Source: Termitomyces sp. T153
Taxonomy: Eukaryota; Basidiomycota; Agaricomycetes; Agaricales; Lyophyllaceae
Length of the DNA: 64,000 nucleotides
Assembly: GCA_018296165.2 (NCBI GenBank)
Contig: JACKQL020000006.1
Span: 558,001-622,000 of the forward strand
Direction: 5' to 3'
Shown here: positions 11,842 to 24,561 of the stretch, in pieces
How positions within the stretch are numbered: position 1 is the first letter of the stretch
How the letters are laid out: each line of letters starts with the position of its first letter
Notes under the pieces: generated by a model
The model's database searches: none
What the model was told of the DNA's origin: nothing
Seen by the model: only the letters and a program-made list of their open reading frames with translations
Position numbers and translations under genes: made by a program

Positions 11842-13496
11842 ATGCGCGGGAAGTCAATGTCCACCAGCGACTGTCGTCCACCATTACTGCCATCTAGATC
11901 TTCTTCAAGAAGTGCAACGCTTACATACTCACATGTGTCAATTTACCAGTACGTCTGGTGCATTTACATTGAATGTATACTATGATGAGCTACAACCTCT
12001 ATTAGGTCCAGCCAAATACAACTTCAACTTTATAGCACATGTATAAAAGCCTCCCAATCCGACGACAAGAATGGGCCTTTAGCAGTGTTCAATAACCATA
12101 ACCCAGTAGAAGGCAAGGTCATTCTTGATCGTAGTTGTCATCACACTGGAAGATTGTCAATATGTGTGAGAAATTATCATTAACGCAAAACTCAAACACT
12201 CATTGTAGAAAGATTGAGGGTACCTTCAACTATTGTTCTACCTCCGTTCACATGAATGGCAATGGGGTTGTCCAGTGCTCCACTCCTCAAAGGCGGAAAT
12301 ATCTCTTCTTCTCTTCTTCTACCGTCATCCCCGTCTCGCCTGGAATCAACTCGTCATCTCGATCAGTATTACGTGACGTATTTATTCGACACAAAGCTAG
12401 TGCCTCCAGCCCCAATGTGAATGTTACGCCAGTGGACAGACATTTTCCTTTCGCCTTTCAATTACCTCGAAGCTGTTGGCCTGGTGAACAAATGCCCCCA
12501 TCATTCACCAGCTCCCAGGTCTCTGGATCTATGTCGAACGTGTTTGATGTGTCTTATAGAATCAAGGTTGTTTGGGAAGCCACCAATGCAATAGATGTTC
12601 CATTCGTGTATGTATGCAAATATTCCATTTCTCTGAACTGCGCTGACAGTATGGAGTAGACTGAAGGTACCGATTTTGTTTTATCCTGATCATGATCCCC
12701 GATCTGTGGTAGCTTCATCGGAAAATCCTCAGTCGTGGTTGGAAATGCCTCTAAATTCGGATCGGCCCATGCCTTTTAGATGCGCGGTGAGCTTAAGTTT
12801 CCTGGTCCGTCTTGTCTCGAGATCGTAAGTTATTTCAGGTCACCTTGCCTACCTTGGTCACGTTCCCTTGCCCGTCATCCATTCCCTATTTCGTTGTCTT
12901 CACAACAGTACCTCGGTCCCCAGCTCTGGCTCGGGAGGTCGCCGCAGATGCGACGATTACCGTATCTCTCGTTCGCCAAGTCAATGTCACTGAACAAGTT
13001 GAATCCCTCTCGACGCTACCGACCATACCTATGAGCGCGAGCTTGAAGTCCGACATTTTGCGAAATAAGCTTCTCAAGCGCATTGGACGAGACGGCCAGT
13101 CACCCGTTAGGGCCATGAAGATTCTTGAAAAAACTCCTGACCTGCAAGACAAACCACTGCCTCCACTACCAAACCGAACTTTCACCGAAACCACGCTCTT
13201 GCAGAACAACATGAACATCGGTTTCCCAAAACGACCACGTCTCCGGTTTGACGGGCGGTCTCACCCATCCTTGGAGGACTACGCGGCTCTCCCTGACGGT
13301 CTTTACAAAAACAAGATTCTCGTTTCGGAAGATGTCCTTCCCTCTATTGACTGTGCAGGACTAAATGTTAAGGTACTCTTAGTCGGTATTTGTTCTGCTC
13401 ATCAGATTCGTTCACATCTTGCAGTTCTATCTCGACGTCTCGGTGCTCGTTGGTTTAGATGATTTCCGCGCTCGAATACCCGTTTGCTTAATGTGA
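11842..13496 (+). CDS. Arrestin-domain (ART-like) trafficking adaptor
   Basis: Six exons: 11842-11948, 12006-12165, 12213-12607, 12660-12786, 12839-13372 and 13425-13496. They join in frame to 465 codons, with GT-AG introns of 47-57 bp. The N-terminal half resembles arrestin_N (ASQSDDKNGPLAVFNNHNPV, VILDRSCHHTGRLSI, FPFAFQLP, YRIKVVWEA). The middle gives VPILFYPDHDPRSV and the arrestin_C-like part PRSPALAREVAADATITV, ending FYLDVSVLVGLDDFRARIPV. Fungal members guide ubiquitin ligases to plasma-membrane cargo for endocytosis; that role is inferred. No PPxY motif is visible. I chose ATG 11842 (A at -3, in-frame stop just upstream); ATG 11857 is an alternative. The 12166-12212 intron borders are the least certain. 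It is followed after 223 bp by VPS16 on the same strand. Confidence 0.82.
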
Positions 13497-13616
13497 ACAT
13501 AAACTTGCGACTCCCATTAAGTCAGCTTGAATCGTCGATATAGTATCTTGTATATACAACGAATGCCATTGACCAACCTCGAAAGTAGTTCGGAAGCCAT
13601 CAATGGACAGGACTTC

Positions 13617-13624
13617 TCACGTGA
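13617..13624. promoter_or_regulatory. TCACGTGA E-box upstream of VPS16
   Basis: A perfect palindromic octamer TCACGTGA lies 96 bp before the VPS16 start codon, in the 223-bp gap between the arrestin stop and VPS16. Basic helix-loop-helix factors (Cbf1-like in fungi; TFEB at CLEAR sites in animals) bind this core. That it controls VPS16 is inferred from position only. Confidence 0.4.
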
Positions 13625-13719
13625 TGACTTCCACCTGTGCCGCCTTGCTTGGTTTAAATTACATAGGTGTAATAGGTAGGTGTAGATAGTGGACACTGTC
13701 TCCACTAGAGACTTTAACC

Positions 13720-16700
13720 ATGGCCGAACACCCCACAGCAACATGGGAGGCTATGCGAGACGGAAATACGTTCTATCGAAGACAGCAACTCTACACGGTG
13801 ACTGGCAAACTTCCGTATCTTGGTGACTATATAGTGTCAGGTTGTAAGCATGGAGGTCCAATAGGTGACTCTCGTAATGTTATGATCTTCCAAGATAAAA
13901 TTCTAACATCTTTGCTGTTAGCTGTTATGCGCGATATCTCGAAACTTGTGGCTTTAGGTCCTGGACAGGCCGCGACTTCCCTCACCAAATCACAAGTACA
14001 ACTATATTCGCCAGCTGGAGGAGGTTTTCCATTACTTAGTGTGATAATTTCATCTTCTGAGTTTGAATGAAGCTAACTATTTGTAGTGGGATCAGGGCAG
14101 GATCATTCGTTTCGGTTGGACCGCAGACGAGAGATTAGTTGTAGTCAACGAAGAAGGTGTTTACAGACTATACGACTTGCAGGGAGACTATCAACAATAT
14201 TCGCTGGGAAATGAAGCAGCTGAGCTAGGACTCATGGACGTTCGCATTCAGGAGAACGGGCTCGTGGCCATGACTGGGGCATTGACGTTACTTGAAGTGA
14301 AAGGTTGGGACGGTGGACGGCCGCTTACATTGGCCGGTCTCGGTGAGTATCAGCAGCTCACGCGCCAAATACAGCTTCTAAAAATGAACAGGACTCACTG
14401 AACCACCCCATGTTTGGTCTGTCATTCCTCCTGACGTCAATATCTCGAGACACGTCGAAGTTCTCCTATCAGTAGACTCCACAATATTGAGCGTCGATAA
14501 TTTGGAAGTTGTAGATCAACGGATATCACGAGGTCCCTTCACCCATATATCCCCATCACCCAATGGCAAAGCACTTGCGCTACTAACGCTCTCCGGTCTA
14601 CTGTGGGCAGTCTCAACAGATTTTCAAAGAAGCATGGCCGAGTTTGATACAAACACAGTATACGAAGCTGAGGGACCTGTTCGACAAGTGGAATGGTGTG
14701 GAAATGATGCGATTTTGGTCACCTGGGACACCCTGGTGGTTCTAGTGGGACCTTATGGAGATACACTCAAGTACGATGGATCATTGTCTTCTTCCAGTAT
14801 TGAACAGTCTCCAGGTTTCTCCATTCCGGCCCAACATTCGCCATAACAGAGTCTGATGGTGTCAGAATCATAGGACCAGACATTTGTGATATGATTCAAA
14901 AGGTTCCTAGTGAGTAGCAGCTGAACTATCGTTGCGTCTGCCCTCGATTGACATTGATGGTTTAGAATCTTCCATGTCAATCTTTCGCCCTGGATCGACG
15001 ACGCCGTCAGCCATCTTATATACTGCATGGGAGAGTTTCACGCAGCGTTTGTCTAAAGCTGATGAGAGTATCCGGAGTATACGGCCTGATCTTGCAGCTG
15101 CTGTGGATGAGTGTATCGATGCGGCTGGACAGGAATGGGAACCATACTGGCAACGTCGGTTGCTCAATGTAGGTTTCTTGGATTGGTTCAAAGATCGACG
15201 TTCGATTCTATTTTCGCTAGGCTGCTAAGTTTGGGCGCGGATTCCTTGATCTCTATAATCCCACGGATTTTGTCAATATGGGACAAACGCTGAAAGTCCT
15301 GAATGCAGTTCGATTCTACGAGATCGGTATCCCCTTAACGTATTCACAGTGAGTACATGTTTCATCTTCTTCTGTCCGGCTGGACTGATTATCGTCCAAG
15401 ATATACCTACGCATCACCCTCTCAGCTCGTCAAACGACTGACATCCCGAAATCTCCATCTTTTAGCATTACGAATATCATCGTTCCTATCTTTGAAGCCT
15501 GATCCCGTGTTGAAGCACTGGGCTACTGCGAAGATATTACGGTCTCGGCCAACTACAACGGGAACGGGGAAAGATGCGGAGTTGAGTGGGGATAATGAGG
15601 TTTGTAAGATGATTGTACAGAAGTTCGAGCAGCTCGGAGGGGGTGATGTCAGTTATGCGGATATCGCGAAGAAGGCTTGGGAGGCTGGGCGGTCGGGGCT
15701 TGCAACAAAGGTATGTTAAAATTTGATGTTGATGTTGGATCATGCTAATCAAGAGAAATTGTCATGTAGTTGCTTGACCATGAGCCGAAGGCGTCAGATC
15801 AGGTTCCACTCCTTCTGACAATGAAGGAAGATCGACTTGCGTTGGAAAAGGCCGTGGATAGTGGAGATACAGATCTTAGTAATTCATTTGTCTTGCATTG
15901 TCCGATTGACGTTGATTAATGATTCTCGTTGTCGCAGTCTATCACATCCTTCTCCACGTGTATAAGCGGTTGACAATCGGAGACTTTTTCCAACTTATTG
16001 AGTCTGGTGGTCCTAGGTTGATATCTGCGAGTCGACTTCTGGAGGTCTATGCCAGGGAGCAGAACCGGGAGATGCTCCGCGATTTTTACTATTCGGACGA
16101 TCGATGGGTGGAGAGCGCTATTTTGTCACTGGACGAAGCCTCAAGGCTGACGGTCTGTTATCATGCAGCAAATGACTAATCCTCGGGCTGATTGATGTAG
16201 GACCAAAATTCAAGACTTGCGGCTGTGAAAGCCGCTCAAAAGTTTTTTTCTGATGATAAAGATCGTGCGTTTGAAGCCAGGGTAGGAGTCCAGATCATAA
16301 CTTGGATATCTCTAAGTTTCACTGACTTGTCGTTCGTGTTAGATGATGGATGAGTCTGTCCGCCTTTTGACGTTCCAACAACATTTGGAGCAAGAGATCA
16401 ATGGAAAAATCAAGTTTTTCGGGACGAGCGTCAATGAGACAATGCGATTGTGTATTCTCAACGGCCTGTCCAAGCGGGCTGATAAAGTCAAAAGTGACTT
16501 CAAGGTGCCGGATAAGAGGTATCTTACTCACTTTTTCATATCGGTCTCGTCAAACAGTTCTCATCATGAGATAGATTCTGGTATCTAAAGCTCCATGCAT
16601 TAACATTTCTCGGTGACTTCGAAGCTCTTGAGGCCTTCTCCAAGTCAAAACGAAGCCCTATCGGATACGAGGCCTTTGTACGACATCTTGTCGATACGGG

Positions 16701-16964
16701 GCACACACGGGAGGCTGTGGCGTATGTACCGAGATGTGATGGACCGAAGAGAGCGGAGATGTATGTGCTTTGTGGAGAGTGGAGGTTGGCGGGGAACACA
16801 TGTAAGGAGAGGGGGGATAAGAAAGGATTAGAGTGAGTGTGCTTTCGATGTTTTTCTAGTGTTGATTGACCATACGTTTCTATGATTTCAGGGATTTGAG
16901 AAAGAAAGCACCGAATTCAATGGTTGCGAGGGAGTTGGATCAGATTTTGGTGGGTATGAAGTAA
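13720..16964 (+). CDS. VPS16: Vps16, core subunit of HOPS/CORVET tethering complexes
   Basis: Fourteen exons join in frame to 848 codons plus stop: 13720-13864, 13922-14040, 14087-14342, 14392-14770, 14815-14909, 14966-15168, 15221-15348, 15401-15710, 15770-15878, 15938-16152, 16201-16281, 16343-16518, 16575-16832 and 16892-16964. All introns are GT-AG, 44-61 bp. Residues about 1-400 match the Vps16_N beta-propeller ([32 protein letters not shown]). The rest matches the helical Vps16_C domain ([66 protein letters not shown]). Full length for the family. The protein scaffolds class C Vps complexes that tether endosomes and vacuoles before fusion. The start has a good context (aaccATGg). The transposon island begins within about 100-200 bp of the stop. 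Confidence 0.95.
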
Positions 16965-17439
16965 ATCTAATGGCAGATAGGTCTCAGTGCAGATGTTTTT
17001 CTTATTGTTTGCATAGTACATACTCTGAGATTCCCATGTGCATTTTAATTCACTAATGCATTACTGATATGTAGAACATCCACTCGAGAGAAAAATGCAT
17101 TCTTTACCATGTGTAATTAGACAGGATAATGCATACTGATGCCTGTATCTAGTGGGAGACAATGGGGTCCAGACATGACCAAATATTGGCAGAAATCATA
17201 TATCACCTCTTACCAGAAGCAAAGTGCAATATATCCCACACTTCTAAGTTGCAAGATGGACTCTTAAGTCACAAGACTCCAACTTTTGCCCAAATCTTTA
17301 AGAATCAGAGAAAAATAAATCAAAAAGGGAGAATTGAACCAACAACCTCCACAGTAAAGGCATAACCAATAAGAAGCAAAACACAATATCACCAGTAATT
17401 TAACAACCTAAGTGAAGCTTACTAGCAGCAATTGTGGAG
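16965..17439 (-). repeat. Left edge of the TE island with a tRNA-derived SINE-like copy
   Basis: Sequence changes from CpG-rich host type to CpG-poor island type between about 16,970 and 17,150. On the minus strand, 17,310-17,410 contains an A-box-like GCTTCTTATTGG and a B-box-like GGTTCAATTCTCC with tRNA-like spacing, followed by a T run. It is too degenerate for a clean cloverleaf. No gene is seen in the rest of the interval. Confidence 0.5.
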
Positions 17440-18700
17440 TCATTATTGTAGAATAGTGTGGTCATGCCTGATGTTCTTCAACAGCACTCCAAGCCAGATA
17501 CATTCTTGTGCACTTTTAAAAGCTGCCATGCATTCTGCTTCAAATGATGATGCTGTAACTGTCTTCTGTTTTTTGACTGCCCATGAAATTGCCCTGGCAC
17601 CTGGGTTCCACATATATCCTCCTATGCTGCATCTTGTGTCAAGGCAGCTGGTGCAGTTGGAGTCAGTGTAGCCTGTGAGATTGATATCACTGTCTTTGCT
17701 TTCCAAATGTGGTTGTAGGTCATGTGTGCCCCATACATATCAGACAAGGCATATATATATAGTGGCATTCCAGTGGTGAGTGGCATAGGAGTCAAGATAC
17801 TGAATGAGCTCATGGATCTTGAATGCTATATTAGAACATGTGGAGATTGTGAGATAGAGGAGGTATCCAACTAGCTGCTAGTAGGGAGTGTATTCCAGAT
17901 GGCATCTGTCTGACTAAACTGGTGCATTATCTTGTCAATGAGAGCTGTCTGAGATAATTTGACTTGGGCTGTTTGGTCCAACTTGACTGCAATGCTTACA
18001 ACAAAATGAGGCAGACCCAGATCTGAGACCATTCAGACTTGATGCATTTGGTTCTTGAAGCACTTGTTCTGTAAGGGCAAGGTGCACTCCACAGTGTAGG
18101 CCTGACAGATTCAGCTAACACAAGCAGTGAGTGAGAGTCACAGAGCCAAAGCAAGTAATCTCAGCTAACCAGGTTCACAAGCAAGGGAACTAAGAGTTGG
18201 GTAAAGGGCAAGCACAGCAAGCTAACCAAGGGTATGATACTAGAGGCACTTACAGTTGGTTTTATGAATAGACTTGGTGAGCACTGCTATTGTTTGGTCT
18301 GAGGATATTCTATTATGCAGACTGCCTTATATACTATATTAGTGGTTATGCTTTGACTAACACTAAATGACTAAGCAGGCCCCAGTATGTAAAAGAGTAT
18401 GACTAACCAGTAATCAATGATGAGTAAGATCTGATTCATGACTCAAAGAGAATGACTAATACAAGACAAAAGGGGAAAGGACATGGGCAGGCAGTTGGTT
18501 AGGTGGCCAAGGAGAGTGCATACCATCAGACTAAGCCTGGAATAGTGTTGGACACCCTGGAAATGAGTAGTCCTCTTACATGTTCTCCTCCTTGCTGCTT
18601 GTAATCAAGAGGAAGTCATCAGTGTGAAGTGCTGCAATAAGTGTACCTTGGTCAACTGCTTAGTAACAGCTACAAGACTCACATGCTAGACATTTGAACT
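17440..18700 (-). pseudogene. Ty1/Copia reverse transcriptase-RNase H relic
   Basis: Read on the minus strand from 18,700: LHTDDFLLITSS (RT active-site region, HTDD where YVDD is usual). After the solo LTR at 18,580-18,070 it continues MVSDLGLPHF, LSQTALIDKIMHQFSQTDA and LVGYLLYLTIST. RNase H follows at 17,706-17,443 with LTGYTDSN, LDTRCSIGGYMWNPGARAIS and FEAECMAAFKSAQECIWL. A TGG-to-TGA stop and other stops show decay. Gag, protease and integrase are not visible. Confidence 0.85.
18070..18580. mobile_element. Solo LTR inside the Copia RT, TSD TGTTC
   Basis: A 511-bp TG...CA repeat starts TGTAAGGGCAAGG and ends CCTCTTACA. The 5-bp target-site duplication TGTTC is perfect (18065-18069 and 18581-18585). 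Removing it and one TSD copy restores the Copia frame across the site. The first 190 bp match the start of another LTR at 23,236-23,425. No internal domain remains, so it is a solo LTR formed by LTR-LTR recombination. Confidence 0.9.
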
Positions 18701-20929
18701 CACATGATTCCATTTTCTCATTCATTACTTTATTCTAGATCCTCCATGCTTGCTTCAATCTATACAATTCTTGCATCAGCATCTTTTGTTTGTTTGTTTT
18801 CTCCTATTATTTTCAAGGGAGTGCTGTGGCCTTGCTATATGTCCTCCCCTGCAGTATGTACATAGTGTGATTTATAGACACTGCCTAAGGTACTCTGGCC
18901 CAAAGCCTTTTCAAGCCTGCCAGTTATGCCCTGAACCCACTTTTAGCCCAGTTTGATCCTTTCAGAGTTCATACCAGCCCTCACAATGAAATCCTGTACT
19001 ATCTGCCATTAATGCGCTGTCCCTTGCTGATCCCTGTTTTACATCTAAGCAATGCTTGCTAGCTGCTCAACCCACCAGCCATGGGTCACAACTCCCATCC
19101 CTGATTCCCAACCCTACTCTTTGGTTGGCATGGCACCAGAAACCACCACCTGGCATCTTGATGTCACTAGCCTGTTAGGCTGCCAATTGGCTTGGACTGA
19201 AGGTGGGGGGTCACACACTATGTTGGCAACCAAATCGAGTACTGTCTTGAGGCCTTCCTTTCTTGGACCAACCAGCACTACAGCCTGATAGGTTTAATGG
19301 GACTACAGTTTTTGCCCCTCCCTGTTGCTGCACTGGGGAACCCTTTTTTTTTGTCCAGACACAAGATCAGTGGTCACATTGCATCATTGAGTTCATGTGC
19401 TAATAGCATTGCTGTTTGCACTATGGCCTGACCTACAAAGCCTTACTAAGAGCATGTGATGGGGGGTGGCTTCCTGGCAGCATTGAATAACCCACATGGT
19501 GTCTAAAGTGTTTTCCACATAGGCACACTCAGCCAGAAGTCAAAACCCTGACCTTGCACTTGCAAGCCATATGACCTGCTTTTGGGACATGATGGTACCA
19601 GCTGAGCCACTGTGTCCCTTTGCATCAACATCTAAACTCAGTCTTCCTTTCCTATTATCAGATGTGTACTTCATCTTGCTTTGAGATCCTGAGAGTGTGA
19701 TATGTCACAAGGAAATGACAAAATGGATGTGTTATGCAAATAGAGGCAGTTTAAGATGGAAGCCATAGCACACAGAGTATGAATACAATGTTAGCAAAAA
19801 GTTTGATAGAATATATGAGTGTCCCATAGCACTTATGCTGTCCCCAACAAATAATATATTAGTTGTTGTACTCAGCCATAGCACAGAAGTGGCCTAACAC
19901 TTGTATTCATGTCATGCTGGGTGAACATAAATAATCTAAAATGATCATGTCTAATTATTTCACTTGAGCTTGAGCAGAAGGCATGCAACATGAAATGTCC
20001 ACTGGGATTCTATTATAATCCCCTCAATTTATGAGAGCTTACTGGAATTGATCCTCTTAGGATATGTCCTCACAGAACATGAGTATATGATTGGGTTATC
20101 ATTGTTCTCAAATGATAACTTGATAGTACTAACAGTAATCAGACCCATGTCACATCATTCAAATGTCAATTACTAAGCATGCACAATTTGCAAGTATCAA
20201 CTGATATAATTACAATGATGTGATTGAAGCAATAATCAACTGATTTGTGAGTCCTACTATTCCAGTCCATCAGTGTGAAACACGCTTGTTGTCAACACTG
20301 TTATCAACATTACCCTCACAAGCATCCTCACCAGCATTGCCCTTGCCAGCATCATAATTGCAAATGTTTGTCATGTTGGTGCTCTGCTATTGCTTGCATC
20401 TTGAGTGTTCATGTCAGTGCTTGTACTCCTCCTGCTCTTGCTGCATTGCATCCTTACAAAGTCACAACTTCCTATGTATATGTTCTACATTGGCCTTCTT
20501 GAGCTGAGCAATGGCACTTCCAGGCTTTGGAGAAGGCAGTGCAATGTTATCCTTCAAGTAGATCCTACCATCCCCACCTTAGAAAATTGTACAAACTTAT
20601 GAGCAATGTCAGTGATAATAGTATGAAACTCACTTGTTTCAATGCTCAAGGTTCCCTTCCATTCATTGGTCATCAAGAGTGGAATAACTGAAGAACATTG
20701 GAATCAAGATTGGAATGAAAACAAACCATCAGGCATATTCCACTGTGAAATAGAGCTGAGTGTAAATCTTGTATACATACATATGTATCTACTAAGTCAA
20801 TAAATTAATTGTTGTCATTCACATGCATATACTTGAACAGCTGTATATGTGATAATTTTGGGAGTGATTGATGTGATGCAGAATTTGCAAAAGGCTTTTT
20901 AGTTGCATGCTTTTCTATGTAGTCAATAC
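18701..20929. other. Decayed intergenic repeat sequence
   Basis: No coding frame here could be matched to a family. The stretch 18,960-19,340 is C- and T-rich with a 78-codon plus frame of unknown nature. 20,275-20,360 has short CCTCACAAGCA-like repeats that create a Cys/His-rich frame by chance. A SINE-like copy lies at 19,535-19,625 and is listed separately. Confidence 0.4.
19535..19625 (-). repeat. tRNA-derived SINE-like copy with near-perfect A box
   Basis: On the minus strand the segment begins GGGACACAGTGGCTCAGCTGGT, which contains an excellent tRNA A-box match (TGGCTCAGCTGGT). About 50 bp later it has a weak B-box (AGGGTTTTGACTTC). Spacing and order fit a tRNA-derived SINE head; the 3' half does not fold as a clean tRNA. 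Confidence 0.55.
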
Positions 20930-22300
20930 TGGACCTAAAGAAGATATGTTGACAAACCTACAACAAGAAATCAGTGTGAAAATGGGGATACTATAACAAA
21001 AGCATACACTGTTGAGGAGAGCACCTCAGCACAGCCCTTTTGTAATCTGATCATAATCATTGATCTCATTAGGTTTGGGAAAACCTGTGCAGTTTGTTTG
21101 AAAGCATTGTGTCTGATCATAAAGTAAGAGTGGATAGTTGCTTGCAGTAACCTGCCAATCTTCATCATCATGCAACAGCATGCAAAAGCTACCAAAAAAT
21201 TTCTAAGACTACTGTCATTCTGAAGAATCAGGCTTATTTTCTGTTACATTTCCAAGCATGTTGTGCAGGGCATAGCAATAAACTAGTATCAAAGCTGTGG
21301 AAGCCTCATGCAGATTTAACATGAGGCAGCAGCAGAGTTACATTGGTCAAAAGGTACTGGAGGCAGGAATTCTGCATGAGTGTAATGATGACAACTTTAG
21401 CTTTTTAGGTGTCAACTATTTGAGCACTTGTTTCTCCTTTCTGGAACTTGATAGGTGTCAGGAAAGTCTTCAATGCAAGCAGGAAATGTATATGCACCAC
21501 TTCAACAAATCTTTGAAGGTCACTCTCATAGTAATTTTCATCTCTCATCATACTACACAATTTCTTCAGGTTTATCACAATACTTGTGTTGAAGTTGAGG
21601 ATAGTATTGAATGGTCATATTGTATCATCTTATCCATTCAAGGGATGCATATAGTCAGTTTGTAAATGCATATAACAAATAATTACTCACAGTTCATCTT
21701 CTTCTGGGATATTCTGCCCTTCCTCATCTCCCTCTTCATTTTTGTTATCATCCCCACTGTCTGACTTGTTCTAAAATACAAAGATCCACATCAATAAGAC
21801 CTTCAGTCAAAATGGTGTTCAACTTGAGGAATGGGTTTACCACTTTAGGTATGAGTTTTCTGGCATGGTAAAATTGGACCAAGGGACCCTCTCTGTACTT
21901 AAAATTAATACAAGAGCCTTGTCACAGCTTATCTACATGTACAGTTCTTTTCCTTGAGTATCACTGCTCAGGCCAACCTTCAGAGCTGAAACAAATCAAT
22001 CCTACTTAGAGCATTTCTTTGGTGATTTTATTGGATGAAATGGACTCATCTTGTCATTAGATCTGTGTGACCTGCTATGGGATGGATGCTCATCAATATC
22101 AACCCAGACTTGTACACCATTGGGAACCTTATTGATGTGTGTTTAGGATTTCTCAGTAAAAATGACATGTGAACTCTGATCCTCAATAAGAAATCCCCAA
22201 ATTTCCATGCACTGCAGAAACACCTCTAAAATTTACAAATTACAAGTGAGGTTGGAGGAGTTGCTGGAGGGGATTCTCCTGGGGTGTGGCTTGAAAGCAA
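20930..22300 (-). pseudogene. Unrecognised minus-strand gene relic
   Basis: Minus-strand pieces look exonic. One near 21,770-21,690 follows a tattttag acceptor and encodes a very acidic run (SDSGDDNKNEEGDEEGQNIP) that ends at a gtgag donor. Others give NYYESDLQRFVEVVHIHFLL (near 21,555-21,495) and SFCMLLHDDEDWQVTASNYP (near 21,190-21,130). In-frame stops occur throughout. I do not recognise the protein; it may be a host-like gene captured by or lying among transposons. Confidence 0.3.
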
Positions 22301-23235
22301 GGGGATCTAACAATATTTAGAATGACCTGATTGATTTCATATATTTGAAAAGATGCTTGAGGCCAGCAAGTGAGGACAGCATAATTGTCAGGGACTCTGC
22401 TTTGCATTTGAGAGGGTGTATGAGGTGTATGTGATGCTCATACTGGTACTGTGGGCATTTGAACAGGAAATTGCAGGTTGTTCCTACCATTCATCCCAGG
22501 CAGTGAGGGCAGGTGGTGAACTTGGTTTTGCAGATGTGGAAGAGGTGGAGGTGGCCCTTTGATAGAGTAGCCACCCATTTACACATGCATTTGCAGAGTA
22601 AAGCTACTAGATCAAACCTTGCTATAATAAATAAGATGCAAAGTACCATTAGCAACTGTACACTCTGAAGTTGTGAAATTGACTCAGGAAGGAATGACTT
22701 CAGTGTACAAGTCAACAATATGAGTGGTGCTGGAGTATCCCTGGTGTTGTATTAGCTTCCTGATCAATGAAATTAGGAGCATATCTGATATTATGAGCTA
22801 GGAATTTAGAATAAAACTGTAAGCTTTTGGGTGGTGTCAGGTACTGTCATGGGAAGCCCCTGTTTATGCATAACCCAGTTGAGCACAGATGTCCACTTTT
22901 GTGGATGATCAAACTTTGGAAACAAGCAGGTATATATCTAATGTTGCTGAGCTCAAAGTAGTGATTGAGGACTTAGATCAATGGACTTGGTTTGGGCTAG
23001 GAATGGAATAGGGCTTTAGGCTATGGACTATCTAGAATAAATATTATCTGTGACTGGTACCTACATAGCTCCTGGGGCATAGGACTACCAAAAATAGACA
23101 AATAAGCACTTGAACCATGATTGGGAACCCCTAGAGGGTTTGGCCAGAAATTGCTAAAACAATTATTTGTAAATTGGGGTGCAATACCCTAAACTCAGAG
23201 AGAATGATGCCACTGGTCTATATGATTAGTCATGG
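22301..23235. other. No gene seen
   Basis: CpG-poor decayed sequence. Minus-strand frame 22,718-22,491 (75 codons) has no recognisable motif. Confidence 0.4.
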
Positions 23236-23425
23236 TGTAAGGGGACAATCCACTCCACAGGTAGACCTGGCTAAAGCAGGCTGTCACAGGCACTGAGCAA
23301 GGGTCAAGGGGGCATGGAGGCAGCCAAGAATTGGGCAGAGAGTGGGTGCAGTGATTTAAGCTAGGACAATGCTGGAGGATCTTACAGTTATGCTAGTGAA
23401 TAAAGCCAGAAGCAATGCTATTATC

Positions 23426-24561
23426 TGTCAGGTTCTGCTGACCATGGGGCCTCAGCTACACTGGGCAAGTCCTTACTAGGTGGACATGATTCCCTGCACT
23501 GACAACCAGGCACTCGGAGGTGTTCCAAACATTGGGGACTTGTGAGGATAGTTAGTGGAGATTGATCCGAGCAAGTCCAGGGAGGTCTGGAGGAGTAGAG
23601 GATGAGTTGCAGGGATGGGGGATGGGCTTGGCAGGGTTCAGGTATAAGTCCGTGTGTGAGTATTGCAGGTGCAGAGGAGGCGGAGGCTACGTGGATGACA
23701 GGAGTGGAGCCGGAGTTCTGATGGGGGATCAACAGGAATTGATGGGGTTCGGAGCCAAGTGTGTAGCAGGGTCCAGGGTTGGTAAAGAGTGTTGGAGGTT
23801 TATAATTGTAACTGTGGAGTTCATGAGGACGTTATGGTTGAGAGGACTTGAACACAATAGACAGAATCAAACAAGACGAGACAGAGTCGAACAAAATGAG
23901 ACAAAGACAAGACAAGAATGAGAATAGATTCAGGCAGAGACATGGAACAATAATGAAAAGATAACAGAATAGAGACAAGATAAGACCAGGAGACTGAGAA
24001 TAAGGAAAACGAGACACAGAACACAAAACATGACAAGAACAATCAGAAACACATCAGGTAAGGCAGGTAGGTAATCTCAAGACTAGAGTACAAGAAGCTA
24101 CTCTACATCTTATATACTGACTACTGAAGAGCTCCAGGAATGTCGGCTGTGGTGGCAGGGCTTGGTGGAGCTCAACGGAGTTGATGGGTGTTGGTTATGA
24201 CTAGAGGGCGGGCCACGTTGATATGTTGATGGGATCAATTGTTGACATGGTCTGTTCTGGAGTTGTTGTGATACTCCAGGGTAAGTCAGGGGAGCCAGGG
24301 TGTCAAGTCAATGATGTGTAATGGGGTCAGGCATGGCAGGGGAGTGGTTCCAGGAGCTCAGGAAGTCCAGAGGAAGTGCTGGCAGCTGCGGGGAAGATGT
24401 CAGAGTTGGCCAGGGGGCCATCGGAGTTAGCTGAAAATGCATTGGAGTTAGCTGGAGTAGGCACAGAGTGCTGGGGAAGTTTGACAAAGCATCGGGGGAG
24501 GTTCTGGGGGGACAGGAGTTTGTCGGGCAATGCATGGGAGTTCAGGGAATGGGTCGTGACA
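23426..24561 (+). repeat. 5' LTR of element H
   Basis: TG...CA repeat of 1,136 bp, collinear with 29859-30994. It contains a purine-rich run of GAGACA/AAGACA motifs around 23,860-24,010 and an AGTATATAAG-like complement near 24,110, plausibly U3/R. It keeps a moderate number of CpG sites. Confidence 0.9.

Noticed and set aside
12886..13218. 110-codon minus frame
   Set aside because: It lies opposite arrestin exon 5, whose plus frame matches the family.
18750..18956. 68-codon plus frame rich in Phe and Leu
   Set aside because: It has no match to Copia or Gypsy domains and lies in decayed sequence beside the antisense Copia relic.
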